64,000 nt of DNA from an uncultured Kangiellaceae bacterium (lineage in GTDB: Bacteria > Pseudomonadota > Gammaproteobacteria > Enterobacterales > Kangiellaceae). This document shows, piece after piece, positions 56,580 to 64,000 of the stretch. The notes under the pieces are model-generated. The model had not been told where the DNA came from. It was given only the letters and a program-made list of their open reading frames with translations, and did no database searches. Every line of letters begins with the position of its first letter. Positions within the stretch are counted from its first letter, which is position 1. Where the stretch lies: NCBI GenBank assembly GCA_905479925.1, contig CAJQOL010000001.1, positions 1 to 64,000 of the forward strand. The letters run 5' to 3'. The translations under genes were made by a program, and so were the position numbers.

Positions 56580-58238
56580 CTATAGACGACCGCTTTGAAC
56601 GACTTCAATTAATGCTAGCGGTGCTTTATCGTTCGGGCTTCTTTCCATGATGCGCTGATAAATTGATGATGCCTTATCAACTTCACCGTGTTTATAACAT
56701 TCCCAAGCGGTTATTAAGGCGCTTTGATTATCCAGCTTTTCTTTACGAATGCTCGCAGAGTCCTGGGAGAAAACTTCATAAATTGTCATTGGCTTAAGTT
56801 TGCCCTTAACAAAACAACTGGCTATAAAACGTAAATTTTGTTTATCGAAACTCTTAAGTCGCATTCTAGTTTCTTCTGAAATAAGAATGGGGGTTCTAAA
56901 GGTCTTAGTCAACGACTCAATTCTAGCCGCAGCGTTAACGGTATCGGAAATAACCGTTACGTCCATTCGCGAACTGGTGCCAACGGTTCCCAAAATCATT
57001 TTTCCAGTGTGAAGTCCTAAGCCTATCTTTACCAACGGAAGGCGCCTACTTTTTAGTTGCTCGTTATATTTATCAAGTGACTGCATCATTCCGATAGCCG
57101 CCAGTAACGCATTATCAGCGGAGTTGGGGAAAAGTGCCATAATTCCATCCCCCATATACTTATCAATCGTTCCGCCATATTTGTTAATCACCGGAGCCAT
57201 AATTTTCAAATAGCGATTGATGAATTCGAAATTTTCACCGGGGGCCATGGACTCAGAAAGCCGAGTAAATCCTCTAATGTCACAGAATAATATCGTCATT
57301 TCTTTTTCCACACAGTCGCCTAAAACCGTCGTTTTGATGCCGTTAGGACTGATCATTTTTAACACTTGATGGGGGACGAAGCGACTGTAGGCTTTATTAA
57401 TACTGACTAATTCGTTTCTGCTTACTTTGAGCTTTAAAAGCATAAGGTTAAATTGCTTAGCCAAATAAGTGAAGCCGCCAAAACCAGACAGGGAAAGGTT
57501 AAAATTGAAGTCATTTTCAATCAGTCTTTCTATGGCGTCAGTCAGCTCTTCCATTGGTCTTGTGATTTTTCTTGCAAAGAAAATCGAAGCGACTAAAAAA
57601 CAAATAAAGAGTAGACCTATGGTCACTAGCATCGACTCAAGTAGCTGCTCTTCGAATGCCATGGTTTGTTGGTTAGATACTTCAACAATCACTAACCCAG
57701 AAACATTTTTTTGATTATCAAATATCGCGGCAAGCGTAACTAGGTGATTAGTCTGATTATTATCTTTAAACTCAAAAGTTTTTGATTCTGCTGGGCTTTG
57801 ATAAAACTGCTTAATAATATTGGTAAACTCTGCACTCAAAGACGGTTTTTCTCCACTCTTTAGCGATTCACTGGTCTCATTATTTTGAGTTTCAGGAATT
57901 ATCGCATAACGAATGTTCTTTTCAGCATCAATGTTTACTGTGAAGATAAAGCTGGAATAATCATTAGACTTCATAACGTCCAATAAGGCTTTGTTATATT
58001 GTTGATAGGTTTTACTATCCATTGCTTTAGCCGAGCTCATTAATCTGTGTCTTTTAGCATCTATAAAGCCGGATACCGTTTGAGCCAACAGCTTTTGCTG
58101 GTGAGAGAATTTCTTCAGTAGATAATTTTCGGCACTGTAATAAAGGCTGTAGCCGGTTATTCCTAGTATGATACCGGCAAAGACAAGGAACCAAGCGATA
58201 ACATAGCTTCTGTATTGTCGGTTGGAAGTTAAAGGCAA
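56580..58238 (-). CDS. Membrane class III adenylate/guanylate cyclase with HAMP
   Basis: 552 residues. One span (about 12-32), an extracytoplasmic sensor (33-190), a second span (about 198-218), HAMP (RKITRPMEELTDAIERLIEN), then the cyclase domain (about 310-490). Metal aspartates are in ILFCDIRGFTRLS and YMGDGIMALF, the transition-state Asn/Arg in ISDTVNAAARIE. A short C-terminal helical tail follows. It makes cAMP or possibly cGMP in response to an unknown signal. The start is TTG at 58238, eight bases after GGAA, since no ATG precedes the first span. Confidence 0.9.
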   Translation of the reverse strand: MPLTSNRQYRSYVIAWFLVFAGIILGITGYSLYYSAENYLLKKFSHQQKLLAQTVSGFIDAKRHRLMSSAKAMDSKTYQQYNKALLDVMKSNDYSSFIFTVNIDAEKNIRYAIIPETQNNETSESLKSGEKPSLSAEFTNIIKQFYQSPAESKTFEFKDNNQTNHLVTLAAIFDNQKNVSGLVIVEVSNQQTMAFEEQLLESMLVTIGLLFICFLVASIFFARKITRPMEELTDAIERLIENDFNFNLSLSGFGGFTYLAKQFNLMLLKLKVSRNELVSINKAYSRFVPHQVLKMISPNGIKTTVLGDCVEKEMTILFCDIRGFTRLSESMAPGENFEFINRYLKIMAPVINKYGGTIDKYMGDGIMALFPNSADNALLAAIGMMQSLDKYNEQLKSRRLPLVKIGLGLHTGKMILGTVGTSSRMDVTVISDTVNAAARIESLTKTFRTPILISEETRMRLKSFDKQNLRFIASCFVKGKLKPMTIYEVFSQDSASIRKEKLDNQSALITAWECYKHGEVDKASSIYQRIMERSPNDKAPLALIEVVQSGRL

Positions 58239-58404
58239 GTAAAAAATTCCTGTAAAGAGAGATAGACGCTTTTGTCTTCTAGTGATGGTAACCCACCTTT
58301 AAATCTAGATTTATTCTGAGAAAAAGCAAGCATCAATTGAGATATATGCGGTTATCGAGCAGTTATTGTCTGATTAACAATTTTAACTGATTTCAATAAT
58401 AGAG

Positions 58405-58420
58405 TGCACCAAAAGGGGCA
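58405..58420. promoter_or_regulatory. Weak upstream NtrC-like site
   Basis: TGCACCAAAAGGGGCA has a full left half-site and a poor right one. It is centred about 375 bp before the predicted glnA start, so it may be accidental. Confidence 0.3.
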
Positions 58421-58651
58421 ATTTATCTGATTTAACGAGGTGGAGGACAAGAATATCCTATTGCAGATGGTTTTATTTCATCAAAGTTTTTTTAGTGACG
58501 GTCAAAAGCGTCCTGTTGATCTGGTTAAATTCAGTAGAAAGGCTTTAAACGCAGGGCTTTGGTATGTTTTCAGCGGCAAGCCCAATTGAAGCTTGGTAAT
58601 GGCTAGATTCTTGTTGCTGAATTAGGTTAAGTCCCTAAAAAGAAAATATAG

Positions 58652-58700
58652 ACACCCCAAATTGGTGCTACAATTTGCCTGGCAGCACAAAATTGGTGCA
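58652..58700. promoter_or_regulatory. Two NtrC enhancer sites
   Basis: ACACCCCAAATTGGTGCT (58652-58669) and AGCACAAAATTGGTGCA (58684-58700) resemble the NtrC consensus TGCACCNNNNNGGTGCA. Their centres are about 31 bp apart, three helical turns, and lie about 95 and 127 bp before the sigma-54 start site. E. coli glnA has two sites with the same spacing at -108 and -140. Confidence 0.8.
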
Positions 58701-58761
58701 AATAAAGATTAAGGCAATAATTTCGACCTTATAAATACGGATATAACAACATTGTAACAGT

Positions 58762-58777
58762 TGGCACTCATATTGCT
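58762..58777 (+). promoter_or_regulatory. Sigma-54 promoter of glnA
   Basis: TGGCAC-TCATA-TTGCT matches the -24/-12 consensus TGGCAC-N5-TTGCW fully. Transcription would start near 58788, 78 bp before the glnA ATG. Confidence 0.9.
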
Positions 58778-58865
58778 TTATCTGGCACTAACCTTATTCG
58801 ATTATGCCTTTATTTAATATTTAGGCGTAAAAATTTTATATTTAATTAGTCCGAGGAACCAAAGT

Positions 58866-60275
58866 ATGTCAGACAATAGCTTACTTACCATGATGGAAGA
58901 AAACGACGTTAGTTTTGTAGACTTACGTTTTACCGATACCAAAGGGAAAGAGCAGCACGTTAGCCTTCCAGCCCATTGTGTGGATGAAGATTTCCTAGAA
59001 GAAGGCAAAATGTTTGACGGTTCCTCTATTTCTGGTTGGAAAGGTATTAACGAATCAGACATGGTATTAATGCCTGACGTTTCTACCGCTGTGATGGACC
59101 CTTTCTGTGAAGATGCTACTTTAAACTTGCGTTGCGATATTTTAGAACCTGCAACGATGCAAGGTTATGACCGTGACCCTCGTTCTGTTGCTGCTCGCGC
59201 TGAAGCCTATTTGAAGTCTACAGGAATAGCGGATACTGCTTATTTTGGACCTGAGCCAGAATTTTTCCTTTTTGATGATGTTAGATACAGCATCGATATG
59301 AAAGGCGCATCTTATAAAATTGATTCTAACGAAGCTGCTTGGAATTCAGATCGACGTTATGACGACGGTAATATGGGTCATCGTCCAGGTGTAAAGGGCG
59401 GTTATTTCCCGGTTCCTCCAGTAGATTCATCACAGGACATTCGTTCTCAAATGTGTCTAGTACTTGAAGAAATGGGTGTTCCAACAGAAGCGCATCATCA
59501 TGAAGTTGCTACAGCTAACCAAAATGAAATCGCGACTAGATTTAATACTTTGGTTAAGAAAGCAGACGAAACTCAAATTCTTAAGTATGTTGTACACAAT
59601 GTTGCACACGCATACGGCAAAACGGCGACATTCATGCCTAAGCCGGTAGTTGGTGATAACGGTAGTGGTATGCATGTACATCAGTCTTTAGCTAAAGATG
59701 GCGTTAACATCTTTGCCGGTAATAAATACGGCGGACTATCTGAAGAAGCGCTTTTCTACATTGGTGGTATCATTAAGCATGCACGAGCAATAAACGCTTT
59801 TGCTAATGCATCAACCAACTCTTATAAGCGATTAGTTCCAGGATTTGAAGCTCCTGTAATGTTAGCTTACTCTGCAAAAAACAGAAGTGCATCTATTCGT
59901 ATTCCTCATGTTCCTAGTGAAAAAGGTCGTCGAATTGAAGTTAGATTCCCTGACCCAACGGGTAACCCATACTTAGCATTCTCTGCAATGATGATGGCTG
60001 GACTTGACGGTATTCAAAACAAGATTCACCCTGGTGATGCAATGGATAAAGATCTTTACGACTTACCAGCAGAAGAAGCTAACGAAATTCCAACAGTTGC
60101 TTCTTCATTAGAGCAGGCTTTAGAAGCTCTCGATAAAGATCGTGAATTCCTAACTCGTGGCGGCGTATTCAGCGACACATTTATTGATTCTTATATCGCG
60201 TTGAAATCTGCTGATATTACTCATCTAAACATGACGACTCATCCTGTAGAGTTTGAAATGTACTACAGCTTATAA
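58866..60275 (+). CDS. glnA: Glutamine synthetase type I
   Basis: 469 residues, ammonium assimilation. [17 protein letters not shown], the metal-binding [10 protein letters not shown], the ATP site [17 protein letters not shown] and NRSASIRIP are intact. The adenylylation tyrosine is Tyr398 in DLYDLPAEE, so GlnE control is expected in addition to NtrC. ntrB and ntrC do not follow immediately. Confidence 0.98.
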   Translation: MSDNSLLTMMEENDVSFVDLRFTDTKGKEQHVSLPAHCVDEDFLEEGKMFDGSSISGWKGINESDMVLMPDVSTAVMDPFCEDATLNLRCDILEPATMQGYDRDPRSVAARAEAYLKSTGIADTAYFGPEPEFFLFDDVRYSIDMKGASYKIDSNEAAWNSDRRYDDGNMGHRPGVKGGYFPVPPVDSSQDIRSQMCLVLEEMGVPTEAHHHEVATANQNEIATRFNTLVKKADETQILKYVVHNVAHAYGKTATFMPKPVVGDNGSGMHVHQSLAKDGVNIFAGNKYGGLSEEALFYIGGIIKHARAINAFANASTNSYKRLVPGFEAPVMLAYSAKNRSASIRIPHVPSEKGRRIEVRFPDPTGNPYLAFSAMMMAGLDGIQNKIHPGDAMDKDLYDLPAEEANEIPTVASSLEQALEALDKDREFLTRGGVFSDTFIDSYIALKSADITHLNMTTHPVEFEMYYSL

Positions 60276-60293
60276 TCATTAATTGATTAGATT

Positions 60294-60320
60294 AAAAGCC
60301 GGCTTTATGCCGGCTTTTTT
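60294..60320 (+). terminator. Rho-independent terminator of glnA
   Basis: AAAAGCCGGC, loop TTTAT, GCCGGCTTTTTT: a GC-rich stem followed by six T. Confidence 0.95.
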
Positions 60321-60518
60321 GATTCTGGGATAGTCGTTTATTGGGAATGTGTGAACTAATTGCTTTTGAACTTACCCTAAATCGTGGACTCTATAGCAAA
60401 CAGACGGCATAAAACTGTTATTCTTGACGATTGTTTGCTAACGTTATTGATAATAAAGTTTGGTAAGCCAAACCCATTAAGCTTGCTCCGACTATGGGGC
60501 GAGCAGAAGGTTAAAAAA

Positions 60519-61259
60519 ATGAAATCTAAGTTGTGTTTAATTTTGCTAGTTAGTTATTTTGGCGCAAGCTATAGCGCTGGTGTAGTTGCAGCGGAAGAAG
60601 AAAAAGCAAAAACAACAACCAAAGAACCCGCTACTAAGAAACTCTACCGCTATGTCGATAAAAACGGCAAAGTTTATTATTCCGATCAGCCTCGAAAAGG
60701 CGCCAAAGAGATGGAGGTTGAAACCATTCCGTCAATTGAAATTAAAACGCCGAAAGTTGATTTGGAAGAACTCGTAGAGCAAACAACAAAAAGTAAAGAT
60801 AAACGAAGAGCATTTTATGACTCAATAGGTTTCGTTAACTTCCCGCAAGAAAGTGTTATTCGCAATAATAGCGGTAGTGTTGCTTTTTCGGTGGCTCTCG
60901 ATCCTAATTTGAGTTCTAGCCATAGAATTCAATTTATGCTTGATGGTAAAAATTTAGGTGAAATGCAGACCGAATTGTCGATTTCGGCGAATGAGATTAA
61001 TTACGGTCCGCACACCATTAGTTTTAACGTTGTTTCCCTAGGAGGCACCGTTATACAAAAGAGCGATGTGATTAACTTTGCGCTGCTACATACCCCGAGA
61101 AAGAAAACAGGTGCGCTTAATTCATCGAATAATCCACTGCTAAATGCAAAAGCGCTTCAATTTCCTAACGCACCCAAATTACCGCAATTTGATAATAATA
61201 AACTACCAGAGCTACCAAAAGTTCCTACAATTAAGCCTAAAAAGGAAACTGATACCTAG
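60519..61259 (+). CDS. DUF4124 domain exported protein
   Basis: 246 residues. A signal peptide (MKSKLCLILLVSYFGASYSA) leads to a Lys/Glu/Thr linker and the DUF4124 motif KLYRYVDKNGKVYYSDQP (about residues 46-63). The rest has an Ig-like feel (LSSSHRIQFMLDGKNLGEMQ) and a Pro-rich tail. Role unknown; DUF4124 proteins are often found near glnA-ntrBC in Pseudomonas. The start at 60519 is set by the signal peptide and AAGG eight bases before it, although the frame opens at 60384. Confidence 0.82.
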   Translation: MKSKLCLILLVSYFGASYSAGVVAAEEEKAKTTTKEPATKKLYRYVDKNGKVYYSDQPRKGAKEMEVETIPSIEIKTPKVDLEELVEQTTKSKDKRRAFYDSIGFVNFPQESVIRNNSGSVAFSVALDPNLSSSHRIQFMLDGKNLGEMQTELSISANEINYGPHTISFNVVSLGGTVIQKSDVINFALLHTPRKKTGALNSSNNPLLNAKALQFPNAPKLPQFDNNKLPELPKVPTIKPKKETDT

Positions 61260-61380
61260 TTCTCGGAAAAGCTAATGTTAGTCAGATAGGATAAAGGACT
61301 ACAATCTATTATAAGTATTAATTGCTTCTGCCTTAGGCGTTGCTCCGATTGTTTAGTTTTATATCAATACTCTCTCAATT

Positions 61381-61404
61381 GCCCGCTGTTAGCGGGCTTT
61401 TTTG
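61381..61404 (+). terminator. Rho-independent terminator after the DUF4124 gene
   Basis: GCCCGCT, loop GTT, AGCGGGC, then six T. It lies 122 bp after the stop codon at 61259. Confidence 0.92.
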
Positions 61405-61583
61405 ATACCTACGTCAAAATAATGCTATTTAACGGCATCTTTCGTAAATAATTCGCTTTTTTCTTTGCTCTTGTAAGGCTAAGATCTCGCCGCTTTATCT
61501 ATATTTGAGATTTTTGGCGCTTGTTAATTCTATTGGTTGAATAGTTGGCGAGCATAAAGCTTGCTCTGTACATATAATAAAGC

Positions 61584-61692
61584 TTTTACTTTCATCGAAT
61601 GCATGTATTCGTACCTCTAGAAAGTAAATACCCTTTTACAGCTAATCGAGAGTTGTAGCCCGCTGGTGATTACACGAGCGGGGATTTTTTTA
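61584..61692 (+). ncRNA. Candidate small RNA, about 108 nt
   Basis: A TATAAT box (61573-61578) predicts a start at about 61584. The first element is a 9-bp stem TTTACTTTC (61585-61593) with GAAAGTAAA (61620-61628), enclosing a second stem CGAAT/ATTCG (61596-61600, 61607-61611). A linker then leads to a terminator. No -35 hexamer is clear and no open frame fits. I recognise no known RNA family. Confidence 0.5.
61659..61692 (+). terminator. Rho-independent terminator with no protein gene ahead of it
   Basis: CCCGCT (61659-61664), loop of 12, AGCGGG (61677-61682), followed by GA and a run of seven or more T. It is 255 bp beyond the previous terminator, so it implies its own transcript. Confidence 0.85.
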
Positions 61693-61845
61693 TCAATTAT
61701 TGTCTAAAAAGCGATTCCAATCTCAATTATTCTTGAGCTCAATAATTCAACTATTGATTTATTGCTTAGGCTGATTGATTTATTATCAGTAATTAGCGAA
61801 CATAGCATTCGGAATAATAATAATAAAACAGGGACCTGTCGTAAT

Positions 61846-62415
61846 ATGAAGAAAATTCAAGCCATTTTTATGCTGCTAGCTATTCACCTTGTCGTTGGCT
61901 GTGTGAGCAAAGTCAGTAGTATTAAGAAAGATCAGACACGAGTCCTATCTGAAGATACGGGCTACCTCTTTATGACAATTGATACCGATATTAATTACAG
62001 TACCATCCAGATTTCCGGGCCGAGTGAAATAAAATTATCTAACCCTGATTATCATAACAATAAAACTTATTACCTCGTTCCTGTTCGAGCAGGCAACTAC
62101 CAATTGAAAAAATTCTCTACCTTTGCTGGGCGATTTGAGTTTGATGAAGATCGAGATGCTGAGCTGTGGGGATTCTCTGTTCGTCCTGGCGTCATTAGTT
62201 ACATCGGTGAGTTAAAGGTAAGAACCTACCGCTACAGGTATTCGTCGTTTGAGTTGATAAATAATTCTTCTCTGGCCTTAGAATATTTGGAGGAAAAATA
62301 CCCCAACATACTGAACAATCGGGCTATTGAATTTCATGGCCCGGGAAAAGACTTCTTCTTCGATTTAGTAAGCAAAGAAAAACAGCTATCTAATTTAACT
62401 TCGGAGAATAAATAA
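61846..62415 (+). CDS. Lipoprotein of unknown function
   Basis: 189 residues. The signal peptide ends in a lipobox LVVGC, so the mature protein is lipid-anchored. The body is beta-rich, with GYLFMTIDTDINYSTIQIS and YYLVPVRAGNYQLKKF, resembling small DUF2846-type lipoproteins in outline only. Its stop overlaps the start of the peptidase gene (TAATG), so the two are translationally coupled. The frame opens at 61762 but the signal peptide fixes the start at 61846. Confidence 0.7.
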   Translation: MKKIQAIFMLLAIHLVVGCVSKVSSIKKDQTRVLSEDTGYLFMTIDTDINYSTIQISGPSEIKLSNPDYHNNKTYYLVPVRAGNYQLKKFSTFAGRFEFDEDRDAELWGFSVRPGVISYIGELKVRTYRYRYSSFELINNSSLALEYLEEKYPNILNNRAIEFHGPGKDFFFDLVSKEKQLSNLTSENK

Positions 62416-64000
62416 TGACTAGAATTCATTCGTTTACCAAAGTACTGCTAGTTTTCTTAGTTCTCAGTTCTTTTTCCCAAGCTTTTGCTTCGCCAATTTC
62501 CAAAAATGATCTCTTTAAGGGAGCTGATACTTACTCGTTTAAACTAAGTCCTTCTTCTAAGTATGTTGTTAAAAATTATTTCCGTGGCAAGAACTATGAT
62601 GTGTTGGAGATTATCGATTTAGCAAGTGGAAAAAAAGCCGATGCGTTTCGAGTAAAGGTGAAAAAATACGCTTTTATAAGAGATTACAAATGGGTCGACG
62701 AGAATACATTGTATATCGAGTACCGATTGAAGGAGCATCAAGAACGAAGAATATTTCTTGATTTAGATTATGATATTTTTCACAGTACTGATGATGAAAT
62801 CGCCTCATCTCGCCGCATAGAGTCTGATGTCAAAATTATTGACCCGCTAAGTCACTTAGATAACCAATTACTAATTCAGAAAAAAATTGGAGAACAATAT
62901 AAAGTTTATACAGCCTCGACCGAAGAGGTTTTGAGAAATGAGTTTAATACAAAAAAACGATTCGCAAAACATGTCGATGGGTCGCTCGGATATGATACCG
63001 GTGCTGACGGAAAAATTCGCTTTACTGCAACGATTGAAGAGAAGAAACTAAAAATATGGTATCTCGAGAATTATCAAGCTGATTGGACTGAGTTGTTTGA
63101 GTTCGGTGAGTTTGATTTTGACTTTAAACCGATTGAAATTATCGGTAATGATACGATGTTAGTGATTACCAATAAGGATACAGATAAAGCGTCGTTGGTT
63201 AAGTTCAACTATAAAGAAAAAATATTTGGAGAGGTTCTTTATCAACATGATAAGTATGACCTTGTCAGTGCAGATGTATCACAAACTGATGGGACGGTAA
63301 ACTCAGTTAGCTACTTTGAAAGTGGACACTTGAAAACAGAGTATTTTTCAAAGAAAAATATAAGCCTAGACGAAATGGTCCGAAAACAGTTTTCGGGTAA
63401 GCAATATTACATTCACTCCAGACGTGGAGATTCGGACATTATGATTATGTTTGTCTTTTCATCGGATGATCCCGGGAGTTATCATTGGTTTAACAGCAAA
63501 ACTAATACGTTTAGAGATTTAGGACCGGCGTACTCCTATTTGGCAAAGTATAATTTTTCTAAAACTAAAGTGTTTAGCGTTAAGTCTGAAAATGAAGTCG
63601 AAATAGAAGCCATACTAACGATACCCAACTATTCGAATGGTGTTTTACTCGTGAGTCCACATGGTGGTCCAGTTGGTGTTCGCAACCTAGACGTCTTTAG
63701 CCGAAGTAATCAATTTTATGCTAGCCGCGGTTATAGTGTGCTAAACGTTAATTTTCGAGGTTCAAGCGGTTACGGGAAAAAATTTCTTACTGAGGGTAAA
63801 GGGCAGTTTGGTAAGCGTATAGAGCAAGATATAACGCTTGCAGTTAATAAGGTTAAGCAAACTTATCGTTTTGACAAAACTTGCTCATTAGGTTCAAGTT
63901 ACGGAGGGTATTCTGCCGTGATGTTAGCCGCTTATCACCCTGAGGATTACGATTGTCTCATTGGTGCTTATGGTGTTTATGATTTACCGTTGTTGTTCAA
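62415..64000 (+). CDS. S9 family (prolyl oligopeptidase-like) peptidase, exported (partial, 3' end missing)
   Basis: 528 codons, cut by the right edge. A signal peptide (MTRIHSFTKVLLVFLVLSSF, cleavage near AFA) is followed by a beta-propeller-like region (30-380) and the alpha/beta hydrolase domain: VLLVSPHGGPVG (oxyanion region), NFRGSSGYGKKF and the nucleophile Ser495 in GSSYGGYSA. The catalytic Asp and His lie beyond the window. It probably cleaves oligopeptides in the periplasm or outside the cell. The start ATG at 62415 overlaps the lipoprotein stop. Confidence 0.88.
   Translation, partial: MTRIHSFTKVLLVFLVLSSFSQAFASPISKNDLFKGADTYSFKLSPSSKYVVKNYFRGKNYDVLEIIDLASGKKADAFRVKVKKYAFIRDYKWVDENTLYIEYRLKEHQERRIFLDLDYDIFHSTDDEIASSRRIESDVKIIDPLSHLDNQLLIQKKIGEQYKVYTASTEEVLRNEFNTKKRFAKHVDGSLGYDTGADGKIRFTATIEEKKLKIWYLENYQADWTELFEFGEFDFDFKPIEIIGNDTMLVITNKDTDKASLVKFNYKEKIFGEVLYQHDKYDLVSADVSQTDGTVNSVSYFESGHLKTEYFSKKNISLDEMVRKQFSGKQYYIHSRRGDSDIMIMFVFSSDDPGSYHWFNSKTNTFRDLGPAYSYLAKYNFSKTKVFSVKSENEVEIEAILTIPNYSNGVLLVSPHGGPVGVRNLDVFSRSNQFYASRGYSVLNVNFRGSSGYGKKFLTEGKGQFGKRIEQDITLAVNKVKQTYRFDKTCSLGSSYGGYSAVMLAAYHPEDYDCLIGAYGVYDLPLLF

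Larger units (their letters stand above)
58239..58865. other. glnA control region
   Basis: 627 bp between the divergent cyclase and glnA. It holds the sigma-54 promoter and NtrC-type sites listed separately. The 58430-58640 part shows nothing further that I can support. Confidence 0.6.
61260..61845. other. Intergenic region with two terminators and a small-RNA candidate
   Basis: 586 bp. After the terminator at 61381, a -10-like TATAAT (61573), paired stems and a second terminator (61659) define a separate short transcript. The rest is AT-rich and shows nothing else. Confidence 0.6.

Overview
The window reads as chromosomal DNA of an aerobic, AT-rich (roughly 58-60 % A+T by eye), free-living gammaproteobacterium. 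The gene orders are classical for that class: ilvGMEDA with ilvY/ilvC, mutM-rpmG-rpmB-radC-coaBC, ubiE-ubiJ-ubiB-tatABC, folP-glmM. The membrane-anchored algC between coaBC and slmA, the Mg-type HemB and a TRAP transporter point to a marine relative of the Oceanospirillales/Kangiella/Pseudomonas side rather than the enterics. That placement is an inference. No rRNA, tRNA, CRISPR array, prophage or intact transposase was seen. Apart from a few repeats this is core housekeeping DNA.

Layout. 1-5349: accessory envelope genes, namely a truncated metallo-beta-lactamase-fold hydrolase, a membrane-bound winged-helix/TolB-propeller regulator, a class C beta-lactamase-like serine hydrolase and an Asp/Glu racemase. 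5554-15603: the whole branched-chain amino acid block, ilvL-GMEDA on the minus strand with a readable leader peptide and attenuator, then ilvY divergent from ilvC. 15803-20771: YfhL-type ferredoxin, an orphan ExbD, a DUF3301 protein and an ABC transporter whose permease is fused to a GldG-like domain. 20864-30516: mutM, an epimerase-like protein, rpmG/rpmB, radC, coaBC, algC, slmA, pyrE and a DUF4124 protein. 30835-34389: Lrp-type regulator, YdcF/ElyC-like protein, a soluble CZB chemoreceptor and a periplasmic protein.

34409-39373: Tat translocase, HinT and ubiquinone genes. 39584-44435: folP, glmM, a CBS protein, hemF and hemB. 44824-50130: an AhpD-like protein and TRAP solute-binding protein on one strand, DctM/DctQ on the other, with a membrane chemoreceptor and a 266-bp MITE-like element between. 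50628-55306: polA, an alpha/beta hydrolase and pyrC. 55307-56049: a gene-free block of two tandem-repeat families. 56050-60275: MenI-like thioesterase, class III nucleotide cyclase, and glnA with textbook sigma-54/NtrC control. 60519-64000: DUF4124 protein, a structured small-RNA candidate, and a lipoprotein translationally coupled to an S9 peptidase that runs off the right edge.

The most noteworthy non-coding signals are: three consensus DnaA boxes in one direction upstream of polA (50189-50363); a probable unannotated small RNA (about 61584-61692); the tandem arrays after pyrC; the MITE; three 11-bp-phased GCTGAT repeats upstream of the winged-helix regulator; and in-frame microsatellite expansions inside ilvA and ilvM. 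I saw no clear-cut new defence or mobile system. The best candidates for something undescribed are the fused GldFG-type transporter operon and the small RNA.
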